From positions 620,001-684,000 of the forward strand of contig CBDCIS010000003.1 of NCBI GenBank assembly GCA_965217565.1: a stretch of 64,000 nucleotides of DNA, written 5' to 3'. Each line of letters opens with the position of its first letter. Positions within the stretch are counted from its first letter, which is position 1. The notes under the pieces were generated by a model. That model did not search any database and was not told where the DNA came from. It worked only from the letters and a program-made list of their open reading frames with translations. This document shows positions 25,891 through 34,689 of this stretch, in pieces. The translations under genes were made by a program, and so were the position numbers. The stretch comes from CBDCIS01 sp965217565 (GTDB taxonomy: Bacteria > Chloroflexota > Dehalococcoidia > Lucifugimonadales > CATOSD01).

Positions 25891-27027
25891 ATGACTACTG
25901 CAAACGTCCTCGCCACCATCCAGGGAGTGCACGACTCCCCACTGGAGGAATACTTCACCTCGGGCCACAGGACATGCCAGGGTTGTGAGTCCGCGCTCGT
26001 GATGAAGCTCATGGTCAAGTCCGCCGGCCCCCGGACAATCGTGCTCGGCAGCACCGGCTGCATGTACGTGGCGAACACCACCTACTACTCCACGCCCTGG
26101 GTCGTGCCCTGGATGCACACGCAATTGGGCTCTTCCGGCTCGGCCGCCACAGGCACGGCAGCCGGCCTCAAGGCGCTGATGAGCAAGGGCAAGATGAAAG
26201 AGGAGAAGATCAACGTCATCGCCTTCTGCGGCGACGGCGGAGGCGCGGACATGGGCATCGCGTCCATATCCGGCTCGCTGACCCACCAGCAGTACAACCT
26301 GCTCATCCTCATGTACGATAACGAGTCCTACGCCAATACGGACATCCAGGTATCGGGCTCATCCCCATGGGGCGCGAACACCACCTTCAGTCCGCCGGGC
26401 AAGGTTCACCGCATCATGCACAATCGCTGGAAGAAGAACATGGCCCCCATGATGGCGGTGGGACACCCAGGCGTGAAGTACGTCGCCACCGGCTGCGCGT
26501 CCTACGCCGTTGACCTGATGAACAAGGTTCGCAAGGGACTCAACATTGGCGGCCCCAACTTCATCCACACCTACGACCCCTGCCCCAAGGGCTGGGATTA
26601 CGACCCGATGTACTCACACGAACTGGGTATGCTGGCCGTCGAGACGGGCATCTGGGTGCAGTACGAGATCGAGGAAGGCAAGCTGGCCCTGAACGGCCCC
26701 TCTCGGATGATTGCCCAAGGCCGGCGCAAGAGGAAGCCCGTCATCGAATTCCTGAAGCGGCAGGGCCGGTTCGCCCACTTCACGGACGAGGATGTGGACT
26801 ACTTCCAGTCCAGGATTGACGAGATGTGGGAGCAGTGGTGGCTTCCCGGCGTCATACCTGTGCTGAAGGACGGCGTCCGCAAGCTTAGGCGCTTGGCGAC
26901 TGACGGAGGCGGAGATTCAAGAGACTCTATAACGTCGCACCAATTGCTATCGCGTCTGCGGCAACGGGGGAAGGGACTACTGGAGCGCGGCCGGATTGAC
27001 GCAGGAAGGCATGGGCTGGCCGGTTAG
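25891..27027 (+). CDS. 2-oxoacid:ferredoxin oxidoreductase beta subunit (TPP-binding)
   Basis: A 378-residue beta subunit that binds thiamine pyrophosphate and one 4Fe-4S cluster. Cluster cysteines are C29 and C32 ('CQGC'), C57 ('STGCMY') and C231 ('YDPCPKG'). The TPP motif runs 'GDGGGADMGI' (114-123) to 'YDNESYANT' (142-150). Length is somewhat above the usual 290-330 aa. The last about 40 residues look like non-conserved run-on (Gly, Ser and Arg rich), overlapping the convergent dehydrogenase gene by 51 bp, so the original stop may have been lost. Last gene of the regulator/gamma-delta/alpha/beta operon; start ATG follows AAGGAGC. Confidence 0.88.
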   Translation: MTTANVLATIQGVHDSPLEEYFTSGHRTCQGCESALVMKLMVKSAGPRTIVLGSTGCMYVANTTYYSTPWVVPWMHTQLGSSGSAATGTAAGLKALMSKGKMKEEKINVIAFCGDGGGADMGIASISGSLTHQQYNLLILMYDNESYANTDIQVSGSSPWGANTTFSPPGKVHRIMHNRWKKNMAPMMAVGHPGVKYVATGCASYAVDLMNKVRKGLNIGGPNFIHTYDPCPKGWDYDPMYSHELGMLAVETGIWVQYEIEEGKLALNGPSRMIAQGRRKRKPVIEFLKRQGRFAHFTDEDVDYFQSRIDEMWEQWWLPGVIPVLKDGVRKLRRLATDGGGDSRDSITSHQLLSRLRQRGKGLLERGRIDAGRHGLAG

Positions 27028-27957
27028 GGCGGCGATTATGTTCTCCGCCGCCATCAATCCCATCCTTCGCACCGTGGCCGCGCTCGCGCTGGACAGATGC
27101 GGCGTGATGATGACGTTGGGCAAAGTGAGAAGAGGGTCATCGAGTGGTAACGGCTCCGGGTCCGTCACGTCGAGCGCGGCGCCCGCGATCTGCCCGCTGT
27201 ACAACGCCTCGTATAGTGCCTTCGAGTCCACCGTGCGGCCTCTCGACGTGTTCACCAGAAAAGCGCTCGGCTTCATGCGCTCGAACTCCCGCAGCCCCAT
27301 GAGATGCTCCGTTTGCGGCGTCAGGGGAACATGGATTGACACGAAATCGGAGCGGCTGAGCAGTGAGTCCAAGCCCGGCATCCATTCGACCGCGTGGTCG
27401 CTCTCGACTTGCGGACGGCGCGTGCGGGCGTAGTAGAGAACGCGCATGTCGAAGCCTCGCGCGCGCCGCATCACCGCCTGCCCTATGCTGCCCAATCCCA
27501 CGATACCCAGCGTCGCGCCGTGAACGTCCGCGCCGAGATAGGGCATCTGGTCGAACATCGTCCACGCGCCCGCTCTGACCTGGCGGTCGCTGAAGACGAC
27601 GTTTCGCGCCAACGCGAGCATCAGGGCGAAGGTGAAGTCCGCGCAGGACTCGTGCAGCACGCCAGGGGTGTTCGAGACGGCGACACCAAGCCGAGTTGCC
27701 GCGTCAACGTCCACATTGTCCATGCCGACGGCGCGGTTGGCTACCACCCTGAGCGTGTCGGTCGAGCGCAGCGCCTCTTCGTCGATGACGTCGTCGATCT
27801 CGGTCAGGACGCCCTGCGACACCGCGAGCCGAGCCAGCAGGACCGGCCTGGGCGGAGGCCTATCCTCCCCCCAGACATCGACGTCGAAACGCTGTTCGAG
27901 CAGCGCGATTGCCTCTGGCACGCGCCTCCTGGTTACGAAGACCCTGTCAGCGGCCAA
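26977..27957 (-). CDS. D-2-hydroxyacid dehydrogenase (glyoxylate/hydroxypyruvate reductase type)
   Basis: A 326-residue NAD(P)H-dependent dehydrogenase that reduces 2-oxoacids such as glyoxylate or hydroxypyruvate. Nucleotide-binding 'LGIVGLGSIGQAVMRRARGFDMRV' lies at about residues 145-170. The catalytic Arg is in 'VNTSRGRTVD', the Glu near 'DPEPLP' and the His in 'ITPHLSSAS'. The start is TTG at 27957, preceded by GAGGGTGCGAAA. It lies 11 bp downstream of the frameshifted gamma-glutamyltransferase and converges with the oxidoreductase operon. A glyoxylate-handling enzyme next to a candidate oxalate oxidoreductase is suggestive but not proof of a pathway. Confidence 0.88.
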   Translation of the reverse strand: MAADRVFVTRRRVPEAIALLEQRFDVDVWGEDRPPPRPVLLARLAVSQGVLTEIDDVIDEEALRSTDTLRVVANRAVGMDNVDVDAATRLGVAVSNTPGVLHESCADFTFALMLALARNVVFSDRQVRAGAWTMFDQMPYLGADVHGATLGIVGLGSIGQAVMRRARGFDMRVLYYARTRRPQVESDHAVEWMPGLDSLLSRSDFVSIHVPLTPQTEHLMGLREFERMKPSAFLVNTSRGRTVDSKALYEALYSGQIAGAALDVTDPEPLPLDDPLLTLPNVIITPHLSSASAATVRRMGLMAAENIIAALTGQPMPSCVNPAALQ

Positions 27958-27968
27958 TTTCGCACCCT

Positions 27969-29613
27969 CTACCAGCCGATGGCGTAGCCATCTCTACGAG
28001 GGTCGGCGCCGCCCTGGAAGACTCCCGAGTCCGCGTCGACCTGGATACCCTGCGCGCCGCCAACGGACATGGACCAAGGCTCTAGCACGTTGACCTGGTG
28101 GCCCAGGTCTTGCAAAGCCTGGCGCACCTGGACGGGGAAACGCTCCTCCATGTCAACCTGCCGGCCCGCTACGCACTTGAAGCGCGGGGCCTCGATAGCC
28201 TCCTGCGGGTTCATGCCGAAATCCAGCACGTTGGTCACGAATTGGGGCGTAGTCTGGAGAATGCCGTAGCTGCCGGGGGTGCCCATGCTCAGGTAGAATT
28301 TGCCGTCTTTGAACGTCTGGGTGGGAGCGACTACCAGATCAACACGCTTTCCAGGGCCAATGAGGTTGGGGCTGCCCTCTTCCAGGTCGAACCAGTAGCA
28401 CATGTTATTGAGGAACAGGCCGGTGTCGCCCATCGCCACCGCGGAGCCAAACCCGCCGCCCAGCGTCTGCGTTATCGTGACGACGTTGCCGTCCCTGTCC
28501 GCCACCGCGAAGTGCGTGGTCATGCCGCCGTCGAACTCCTGCGGGCTGCCCGGCGTGAGCGCGTTGACCGGCCCGCTGTTCGTGTAGTGCTCACCAATGA
28601 CACTCGCCGCGTTCTCCCGGTCGATGCGCTCCCTCTGGCTGTCGATGTATGCGTCCGAGAGCAGGCCCTTTATCGGAACGTCCACAAAGTCGGGGTCCCC
28701 CCCATGCCTGATACGGTCGGTAACGCAGAGTTTGACGGCCTCCATGAACAGGTGCAGGGTGTTGGGATGCTGGAACACCATGTCCGCGCCGCCGAATCCC
28801 TCCATTAGCTTCAGCGTTTGAAGCACTTGGAAGCTGCTGCAACTGGGCGGCGTGGTATTGACCTGGTAGCCCCGGTAGTCGAGGCTGATGGGGTCTTGCC
28901 AGCTGGCCTCGTACTCCGCGAGGTCGTCGAGGCTGAAGAGTCCGCCCATCTGCTGGTTGGCCTTCACGATGCGCTCGGCGAGTTCGCCCCGGTAGAAGGT
29001 CTCCATGCCGTGCTTGGCTATCTTGCGCAGGGAGTCCGCGAGCTGCGGCATCTTCAGTCGAGTTCCCGGCCTGGGCGCCTTTCCGTTGTCGCCCAGTATG
29101 ATCGGCGCCGACGGAAATCTGGCGAGCCGGGGCGCGTTGTTCTTCATCATGCGGCTGTTCAGGTTGGTAACCGGAACGCCGTCTTCGGGCGTAGCCTATG
29201 GCGGGCTGGAAGAGACGCTCCCTATCCATAGACCCGTAGGCCTCGTGGAGCGTGAGCCACCCCGCGACGTTTCCCGGAATGAGCGACGCGAGGACGCCGG
29301 TCTGCTTGGTCTCGTAGGTGAACCTGGACGGCTCAGCCGCCTTGGGCGCTCTGCCGGAGAAGTCCAGCGCGCGAACCCTGTTCTCCCTGGCGACGTAGGC
29401 GAGTCCGACGCCGATTCCTCCCGCGCCGGACATGTACGGCTCGGCCACGTTCAGCGCGGCGGCGGTGGCTACGGCGGCGTCGAAGACGTTTCCGCCATCT
29501 ATCAGCACTCGAAGCCCCGACAGGGACGCGAGTGGGTGGGCGGAAGCGACCATGCCGTTGACACCCATGGCCACCGGCCTATTCGATGCTGGGTAAACAG
29601 ATAAGTTCGCCAT
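27969..29613 (-). pseudogene. ggt: Gamma-glutamyltransferase, frameshifted
   Basis: Two overlapping frames together encode a full gamma-glutamyltransferase of about 548 aa (transfers or hydrolyses gamma-glutamyl groups, e.g. of glutathione; self-cleaving heterodimer). The N-terminal part (from ATG 29613) has 'GMVASAHPLASLSGLRVLIDGGNVFDAAVATA' and runs to 'AIGYA'. The rest continues in another frame from 'EDGVPVTNLNSRMMKNN'. A single extra base in the GGG at 29187-29189 explains the shift. The nucleophile Thr of 'GMTTHFAVAD' and the downstream 'NN' and 'GSP' regions are intact. No signal peptide is seen. It is either a recently inactivated gene or a one-base sequence error; it is the lead gene of a pair with the 2-hydroxyacid dehydrogenase. 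Confidence 0.85.
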
Positions 29614-29812
29614 GCGCGCGCTCCTAGTATTCGGATTTTTCCTATGGGGTTGCCGCCCCCACCCGCTGGCATTGAGATAGCACGGGTCAACGATGAGTCA
29701 ACGACGCTTTCGCAGCAACGATGATAGCGTACAAACTAGAGCTTATCTGGGGGCTTGTCAAGCGGCTAAACCGGCCAAGATAAACTCACTTTGGAAGGGC
29801 CCTGGCGTTGAC

Positions 29813-31066
29813 CTACAACGCTGCCAGCAGTTTAACGCCGAACTCGGCCGGCTCGCTCCGCTCCACCGTGAGTTCGGTGGCGTCGTGGAACACCATGAAC
29901 GCCCTCATAGACTTGGCGACCGAGGCCACGAGCTCCTCGTCGGGCAGAACGCTGGGTTCGAGATGCAGGGCCTTCAAACGCAGCGTTCCAGAGCGCCGCT
30001 CAAGCTTTGGGTCGAAGCGCCCGACCAGCCGGTCCCTGTGCAGGATAGGCAGGCAGAAGTAGCCCCACCTTCGTTTCGGCTCCGGCGTGTAGGCCTCCAA
30101 TCGCTGCTCGAATCCCCAGAGCTGCGCGTCGCGGCCCGGCGCCCAGAACAGGCTGTCGAACGCGGTCAGGAACGTCGTATGTCGGGGGACCAGCGCTCCG
30201 TCCGCAGCCTCTTCCAGCGCGGGCAGGCTGTCACGATGCATGACAAACTCGCTGTCACTGCCATCGATGAGGCAGCCACGCACTTTCACGAACGTGCCGT
30301 CATTCAGTAGCGCCTCGAAGTGTGGCCCCGCCTCCGTGCGCTTCATGCGCGCGTAATCGACCAGTTGCCGACGGTGGCAGATGCCGATACACCGCATAGA
30401 CAGTTCTAGCAGGTGACGGACGGCCTCGTCTTCCGTCGGCTCGCTGGTATCGACCCAATCGGGAAGCACGCGCTCCCGCAGGTCATAGACGCGCTGGAAG
30501 TTGACCCGGCTGGTGACCATCAGGTCGCCGCGGTCGTACAGGTACTCCAGGGCGTGCTTGGACGGCTTCCAGTCCCACCAGCCCTTGCGGGGCGCGTCGC
30601 GTTCGTGCGAGAAGTCGGCCGTTCGCATCGCTCCACCGTCGCGTACCCGCTCCAGGACGGCCTCGACCATGGCGACGTTCTCCGCGTTGTCCAGCCACGC
30701 CAGGCGCGACCTGAACCCGCCCTCTCTGCATCGCCGCATCATGTGGAGACGGTAGCGGTACTCGCTGAGCGGGATAATGCTGGCCGCATGGAGCCAATAC
30801 TCGAAGAGCCGCCGCTCGCCGGGGTCATAGACCAGCCCGTCGAGGGCGGCCGTGTCGTACATACCAAGCCGACTCCACAGTGCGACGTAGTGGCTGCGGC
30901 GCACCATCTGAAGCGTGTCTATCTGAAGACAGCCGACCCGCTCGACAGCCGAGAATATCTCGTCCGGCGTGGAAGGTGTCTCGAGGTCCGGCTGCTCGAC
31001 CAGGCCCTGCGCGTGGAGCGCAAGGGCGCGCACCGCCGAGAGGGGGTAAATGGTGCTGTCGCTCAC
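29813..31066 (-). CDS. Winged-helix DNA glycosylase, YcaQ/AlkX family
   Basis: A 417-residue protein of the HTH_42/YcaQ family, DNA glycosylases that unhook interstrand crosslinks and remove bulky N-alkylated bases. The diagnostic beginning 'LSAVRALALHAQGL', then 'VGCLQIDTLQMVRRSHYVALWSRLG' with the catalytic Q-x-D motif (LQID), 'EYWLHAASIIP' and 'YDRGDLMV' are all there, as is the C-terminal 'DSLFWAPGR' and 'YFCLPILHRDRLVGRFDPK' region. Start GTG at 31066. Related family members in other bacteria protect antibiotic producers; here no such cluster is seen. It stands alone on the minus strand behind a truncated HEPN gene. Confidence 0.87.
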   Translation of the reverse strand: MSDSTIYPLSAVRALALHAQGLVEQPDLETPSTPDEIFSAVERVGCLQIDTLQMVRRSHYVALWSRLGMYDTAALDGLVYDPGERRLFEYWLHAASIIPLSEYRYRLHMMRRCREGGFRSRLAWLDNAENVAMVEAVLERVRDGGAMRTADFSHERDAPRKGWWDWKPSKHALEYLYDRGDLMVTSRVNFQRVYDLRERVLPDWVDTSEPTEDEAVRHLLELSMRCIGICHRRQLVDYARMKRTEAGPHFEALLNDGTFVKVRGCLIDGSDSEFVMHRDSLPALEEAADGALVPRHTTFLTAFDSLFWAPGRDAQLWGFEQRLEAYTPEPKRRWGYFCLPILHRDRLVGRFDPKLERRSGTLRLKALHLEPSVLPDEELVASVAKSMRAFMVFHDATELTVERSEPAEFGVKLLAAL

Positions 31067-31137
31067 GAAAACCTACGACTCCACGAAGGGATAGTATGCG
31101 TCTCCCCAGGGGACGTCTGGCCTGTCCATCATCAGCT

Positions 31138-31449
31138 CTATGAACAATGGAACCAGGAAGGCCATAATTCTCGCCCCGTCCCGCTGGCGTCCAACAACAG
31201 GACCTCGTCAAAGTACTCACCGAACGAGGCGCGCTCCGACGGAGCGGCTGCTTCCGACTTGCCATCCACGTAGGCGGCGTTGAAGGCGATCCAGTAGAAG
31301 ATAAACGCGGCGACGTGGTCGTCCGCCATCATCTCCCTCTCGGCGCGCCCAAGCCAGCTGAGGCAACGCCGAGCGCGAAGTCCGAGAATGCCTTCCCGAA
31401 GCCTCTCCTCGTTCTCCAGCCGCTTCGCCTCCAGCCTCTCGAAAGTCAC
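31138..31449 (-). pseudogene. Truncated HEPN-like protein
   Basis: A 103-residue frame whose segment 'DDHVAAFIFYWIAFNAAYVD' is the signature helix of Apea/MAE_28990-type HEPN proteins, followed by 'SERASFGEYFDEVLLLDASG'. Family members continue for about 80-110 residues with a conserved Arg-x4-6-His or 'NPF/W' end, which is missing here; the frame stops soon after the Gly-rich turn. It is therefore probably a decayed gene. There is no partner gene beside it. It is the second damaged HEPN gene in the window (compare 15.2 kb). Confidence 0.5.
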
Positions 31450-31611
31450 CTAATCCTGCCTTCCGATTGCAGACCTCTATAGTAGTCGTGTATCTTGAAT
31501 CGCCATAATAGCCAGAGGCGCCCCCTTATGTCAAAACAGACTTAAAGGACCGACTCGAAGTTGTCGCAGTTGTAGTGGCGGTCCTGTTGGATACTCAGCC
31601 CTTCCCCGAAT

Positions 31612-32289
31612 CTACGCCGCCGTGCCCCTCTTGAGCGTCTGTGCGCCCAGGAGGATCATCCAGAGAACCCAGACTAGGTAGATGGACCTCGCTATCTGCA
31701 ACATGACTTTCATCTGCGCAGGGTCGGTTGTTCCTATGATGAGGCACACTAGGGAAACGGCTGAGAATGCCGCCGCTACCCACGAGGCGATATTGTTGAC
31801 CCGGTTCGCGGCGGCCATGCCGAGGCTGAACGCGAGAAAACCCAGGGCCGCGGTGAGACCCAATATCATGGTAAGGCCCGAATCCACCAAATAAACGGAT
31901 ACCGCTGCCTCTATCGCCTGCTGTGAGTCGAGCGCGGTATTGGCCATTGTGTGGGTCAGGCCCTGGATCAAAATCCATCCAAAATTGGTGATTGCCAGCA
32001 ACACGAAGCCGAATCGCGCCAGAGCGTTTCCACCCCCGCTGTCCCTGGTGTTGCTCTCGACAACCCAGAGTCCAAAGAGCGACAAGGCGAGACCCAGGGG
32101 CACCACGAACGCCGAGAGATGAGCCAGGGCGGAGTTCGACGCCAGGGCCGTTACCACGGCGACGGCGTCCGTAGAGTCTGCGGTGTCGATCAGCAGGCCG
32201 CCCGGCTCGAGCGCAAAGAATACTATCGCCAGTATTGGGCCAACGATGAGCGACAGAGCGCCGAGCTTGTTCACCGTAGGCGTACCCAT
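31612..32289 (-). CDS. Hypothetical polytopic membrane protein (DUF4386-like)
   Basis: A 225-residue membrane protein with about six hydrophobic helices: residues 8-28, 48-75, 88-110, 133-160, 165-188 and 200-218. The long frame open upstream of it is not coding; the start is ATG at 32289, preceded by GGAGGG. The general look ('LGALSLIVGPILAIVFF', 'ALARFGFVLLAITNFGWIL') resembles small DUF4386-type proteins of unknown function, but the assignment is weak. No neighbour gives a clue; the gene is isolated between two strand switches. Confidence 0.65.
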   Translation of the reverse strand: MGTPTVNKLGALSLIVGPILAIVFFALEPGGLLIDTADSTDAVAVVTALASNSALAHLSAFVVPLGLALSLFGLWVVESNTRDSGGGNALARFGFVLLAITNFGWILIQGLTHTMANTALDSQQAIEAAVSVYLVDSGLTMILGLTAALGFLAFSLGMAAANRVNNIASWVAAAFSAVSLVCLIIGTTDPAQMKVMLQIARSIYLVWVLWMILLGAQTLKRGTAA

Positions 32290-32505
32290 AGCACACCCTC
32301 CAATCTGAAACACTTGCGAGTGGTTTCCGACAAGTCCCCGGCAGGGTGAAGCGCCGGGTCTGGCTATCATACACCCTGACGCGCGCGTCCGCGCGACCCG
32401 CTGGGATTGACTGAGGTCGAAAGCATGGTTAACATTGGGCTGGGATAATGGGCCGCTCGGCGCCGGGCAGCCGCCGGTATTCAGATGAATTCGGAGGAGT
32501 GGAGC

Positions 32506-32826
32506 TTGGGCGATGACATAGTCAGGTGGCCCCGCGTCAAGGAAATCCTCAACTCGGTCATGGAGCGTTGGGAGCGGCGAGAGGGTAGGCTGGGCATGCC
32601 TGGAATCCACGATTATCACTGGGATAGTCCTCAGCACCTTGCCAACGACGAGTCCATGGGCAAGAGGTTCATCGAACCCGGAGTTCCGGGAGACGAGACC
32701 AACCTTGTAATCTCGCTCCGGCGGGGGTTCGGCACGATACCCCGTATGCCTATGAGCGGCCCATTTGTCAAGGAAGAGGAGATTCAGGCGGTCGTGCGCT
32801 GGATCGACAACGGAATGCCCGAGTAG
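32506..32826 (+). CDS. Small protein resembling a c-type cytochrome C-terminal region, without heme motif
   Basis: About 106 residues, starting at TTG 32506 because GGAGGAG (32493-32499) stands 6 bases before it; ATG at 32485 is an alternative without such a site. The end 'PFVKEEEIQAVVRWIDNGMPE' is the typical last helix of cytochrome-like domains ('..EIE.I..WIDAGAPE'), and 'LVISLRRGFGTIPRMPMSGPF' resembles the Met-ligand loop. But there is no CxxCH, so it cannot bind heme covalently. It could be a truncated or repurposed member. 13 bp before the OsmC gene, it is probably co-transcribed with it. Confidence 0.55.
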   Translation: MGDDIVRWPRVKEILNSVMERWERREGRLGMPGIHDYHWDSPQHLANDESMGKRFIEPGVPGDETNLVISLRRGFGTIPRMPMSGPFVKEEEIQAVVRWIDNGMPE

Positions 32827-32839
32827 GAGACGCCCCGCC

Positions 32840-33280
32840 ATGCCCGACAAGCCCATTACGAATATCGAGGTGTCCTGGGAGGGTGGCTACAAATTCAGCT
32901 CCAGAGACGCCTACGGCCACTCGGTGATAGTCGATGCGCCCCAGAGCGACGGCGACGGCTTCGACGGCATGATGCCCGGCGGCCTGCTGCTCACCAGCCT
33001 TGCGGGATGCAGCGGCATCGACGTGGTCAACATTCTCCGAAGGCAGCGGCAGGACGTGACCGGCTTGGAGGTGCGAGTCGAGGCCTCACAGCAGCCCGAC
33101 CCGCCCTGGACGTATGACGAGGTCCAGTTGCGCTACGTGGTGAAGGGCAGGGGGCTCAGAGAGACGCTCGTCGAAAGAGCCATCAAGCTCTCCGAGGAGA
33201 AGTACTGCTCAGTGGGCGCGACGCTCTCGGGACGGTGCAAGATAACCAGCGCCTTCGAGATAGTCGAAGACGCTTCATGA
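32840..33280 (+). CDS. OsmC family protein (thiol peroxidase-like)
   Basis: A 146-residue OsmC/Ohr-fold protein, which reduces organic hydroperoxides with a redox-active Cys pair. The first Cys is in 'LTSLAGCSGIDVVNILRRQ' and the second in 'EEKYCSVGATLS', as in the OsmC/YhfA subgroup. Start ATG at 32840 follows TAGGAGACG; an upstream in-frame extension overlaps the previous gene and is unlikely. It follows the small cytochrome-like gene and precedes a histidine-phosphatase gene by 42 bp. Probably part of a detoxification gene set. No regulator is visible. Confidence 0.87.
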   Translation: MPDKPITNIEVSWEGGYKFSSRDAYGHSVIVDAPQSDGDGFDGMMPGGLLLTSLAGCSGIDVVNILRRQRQDVTGLEVRVEASQQPDPPWTYDEVQLRYVVKGRGLRETLVERAIKLSEEKYCSVGATLSGRCKITSAFEIVEDAS

Positions 33281-33322
33281 TCCCATGTCGCGCCGCTCAT
33301 CTTTGTTTCGCCGCGAGGACTC

Positions 33323-33853
33323 GTGATAACCATCTACTACCAGGGGCACGCTCGAACGCTGGACATAGAGCGCGGCATCGCGTCGGGGCACTTTGATGTC
33401 GCGCTCGCCACGTCGGGCCTTGAGCAGGCCGCTGAAGAGTACAGGCCGGTCTATGGTGGCATCCGGTTTGACACCGCCTACACCTCAGATACCCAGCGCG
33501 CCTACGACACCGCGCGGATAATCCTCGCTGGCAGGGACATCGCCATCGTGCAAGACGCGCGTCTGCGAGAGTGCGACTACGGCGACATGACCGGCGGCTC
33601 ACGGGCGAAGGTGGAGGCGGCCCGCGCCGAGCACGTGACGACGCCGTTCCCCAACGGCGAGAGCTACGAGCAGGTGATGCGGCGGATGAAGGCGTTTGTC
33701 GATGACGTGGCGCGAACCGATGGCGGCAAAACGCTTCTCGTCGTGGGCCATTACGCAACATACCTCGGGCTCGAGCACGTCATCAAGGGAGTGCACGTGA
33801 TCGACGCGATGTACACACAACCGCCCGCGCCGGCGGTGTATCACCTGGACTGA
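33323..33853 (+). CDS. Histidine phosphatase superfamily protein with variant RHG motif
   Basis: A 176-residue phosphoglycerate-mutase-like phosphatase. The catalytic motif is altered: 'YYQGHARTLDIERGIASGHFDV' at residues about 5-26, where the family's R-H-G is replaced by G-H-A. A subgroup with 'PHATT.DNE.G.ASG..D' exists, and this belongs to it. The second His is in 'VVGHYATYLGLEH', Arg-x-Tyr 'DTQRAYDTARI' and the acid 'LRECDYGDM' are present. It is likely still a phosphatase on a small molecule, but the substrate is unknown. Start GTG at 33323 behind GCGAGGAC. Confidence 0.8.
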   Translation: MITIYYQGHARTLDIERGIASGHFDVALATSGLEQAAEEYRPVYGGIRFDTAYTSDTQRAYDTARIILAGRDIAIVQDARLRECDYGDMTGGSRAKVEAARAEHVTTPFPNGESYEQVMRRMKAFVDDVARTDGGKTLLVVGHYATYLGLEHVIKGVHVIDAMYTQPPAPAVYHLD

Positions 33854-33955
33854 GTAGGAAAACGATGCCCCGCCCATTTCGCGTCCCTACCTCCACGAAT
33901 GCGGGAAATGGGGCCGGGTTTCATGGACGACGCAATCAATCAAAGGAGAGTGACT

Positions 33956-34642
33956 ATGACCGAACTGACACGCGAGCAGTTGGACGCCATAGGGCGTATT
34001 CAGTCTTGCGCCATCGCCAACGCCATCGAGACCTTTGACATCCAGGGCAGGGACGAGGGTTTCATGCTTCCAACGATCGGCAGCATATTCCCTGAGCTTG
34101 GGAATATGATCGGCTACGCCGTAACCGGCGTTATCACCGCCAGCTCTCCCCCAAGCCCGCACATGAGGGTGGCGCGCTCCGAGTGGATAGACTACGTTCT
34201 GACCATACCAGAGCCGAGGGTGATTGTCCTGCACGACCTCGATTACCCGGACGTCATAGGCTCGTATTGGGGCGAGGTGCAGAGCAATGTGCACCAGGCG
34301 CTAGGCTGCGTCGGCACGGTTACCGACGGCGGCGTGCGGGACCTCGACGAGATGAGGGAGCTCGGCTTTTTCGCCTTCGCCAGCGAGGTGCTCGTCTCTC
34401 ACGCATACGTTCACATGGTGGAGTACGGGGTGCCCGTACAGGTCGGCGGCCAGACCGTCGAACCGGGTGACATCGTAATGGGCGACCAGCACGGCGCGCT
34501 GACCATACCCAGCGAAATCGCGTTGGACATCCCAAAAGCGGTGGAAGAGGTCGAGAAAGGCGAGCGCGTGATCATAGACTACTGCAAGTCGCTGGACTTC
34601 ACCCCCGAAGGGCTGAAGAAGCTTCTTGAGGGACGATACTGA
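33956..34642 (+). CDS. RraA family protein (oxaloacetate decarboxylase / HMG aldolase-like)
   Basis: A 228-residue protein of the RraA/HMG-aldolase family, Mg-dependent lyases acting on 2-oxo dicarboxylates (4-hydroxy-4-methyl-2-oxoglutarate, oxaloacetate). The signature 'GCVGTVTDGGVRDLDEM' contains the substrate Arg and metal Asp, preceded by 'ANAIETFDI'. Start ATG at 33956 follows AAAGGAGAG. A following 2-hydroxyacid dehydrogenase gene (47 bp) and a cupin gene on the same strand suggest a small oxoacid pathway: lyase, reductase and cupin. True RNase-E-inhibiting RraA is restricted to other phyla, so that role is unlikely. Confidence 0.87.
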   Translation: MTELTREQLDAIGRIQSCAIANAIETFDIQGRDEGFMLPTIGSIFPELGNMIGYAVTGVITASSPPSPHMRVARSEWIDYVLTIPEPRVIVLHDLDYPDVIGSYWGEVQSNVHQALGCVGTVTDGGVRDLDEMRELGFFAFASEVLVSHAYVHMVEYGVPVQVGGQTVEPGDIVMGDQHGALTIPSEIALDIPKAVEEVEKGERVIIDYCKSLDFTPEGLKKLLEGRY

Positions 34643-34689
34643 TCCGAACGAGCAGCCGACCAACATTCTTCGAGCAAAAGGAAATGACA

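Noticed and set aside
31073..31165. 30-codon minus-strand frame 'MAFLVPLFIELMMDRPDV..' just upstream of the YcaQ-type gene
   Set aside because: Ends 6 bp before the YcaQ start and could be a leader peptide or a fragment, but there is no family match and no clear ribosome-binding site.
32290..32856. N-terminal extension of the membrane protein at 31612-32289
   Set aside because: The extension overlaps the small cytochrome-like gene on the other strand, has no family look, and ATG 32289 has a good ribosome-binding site and leads straight into a membrane helix.
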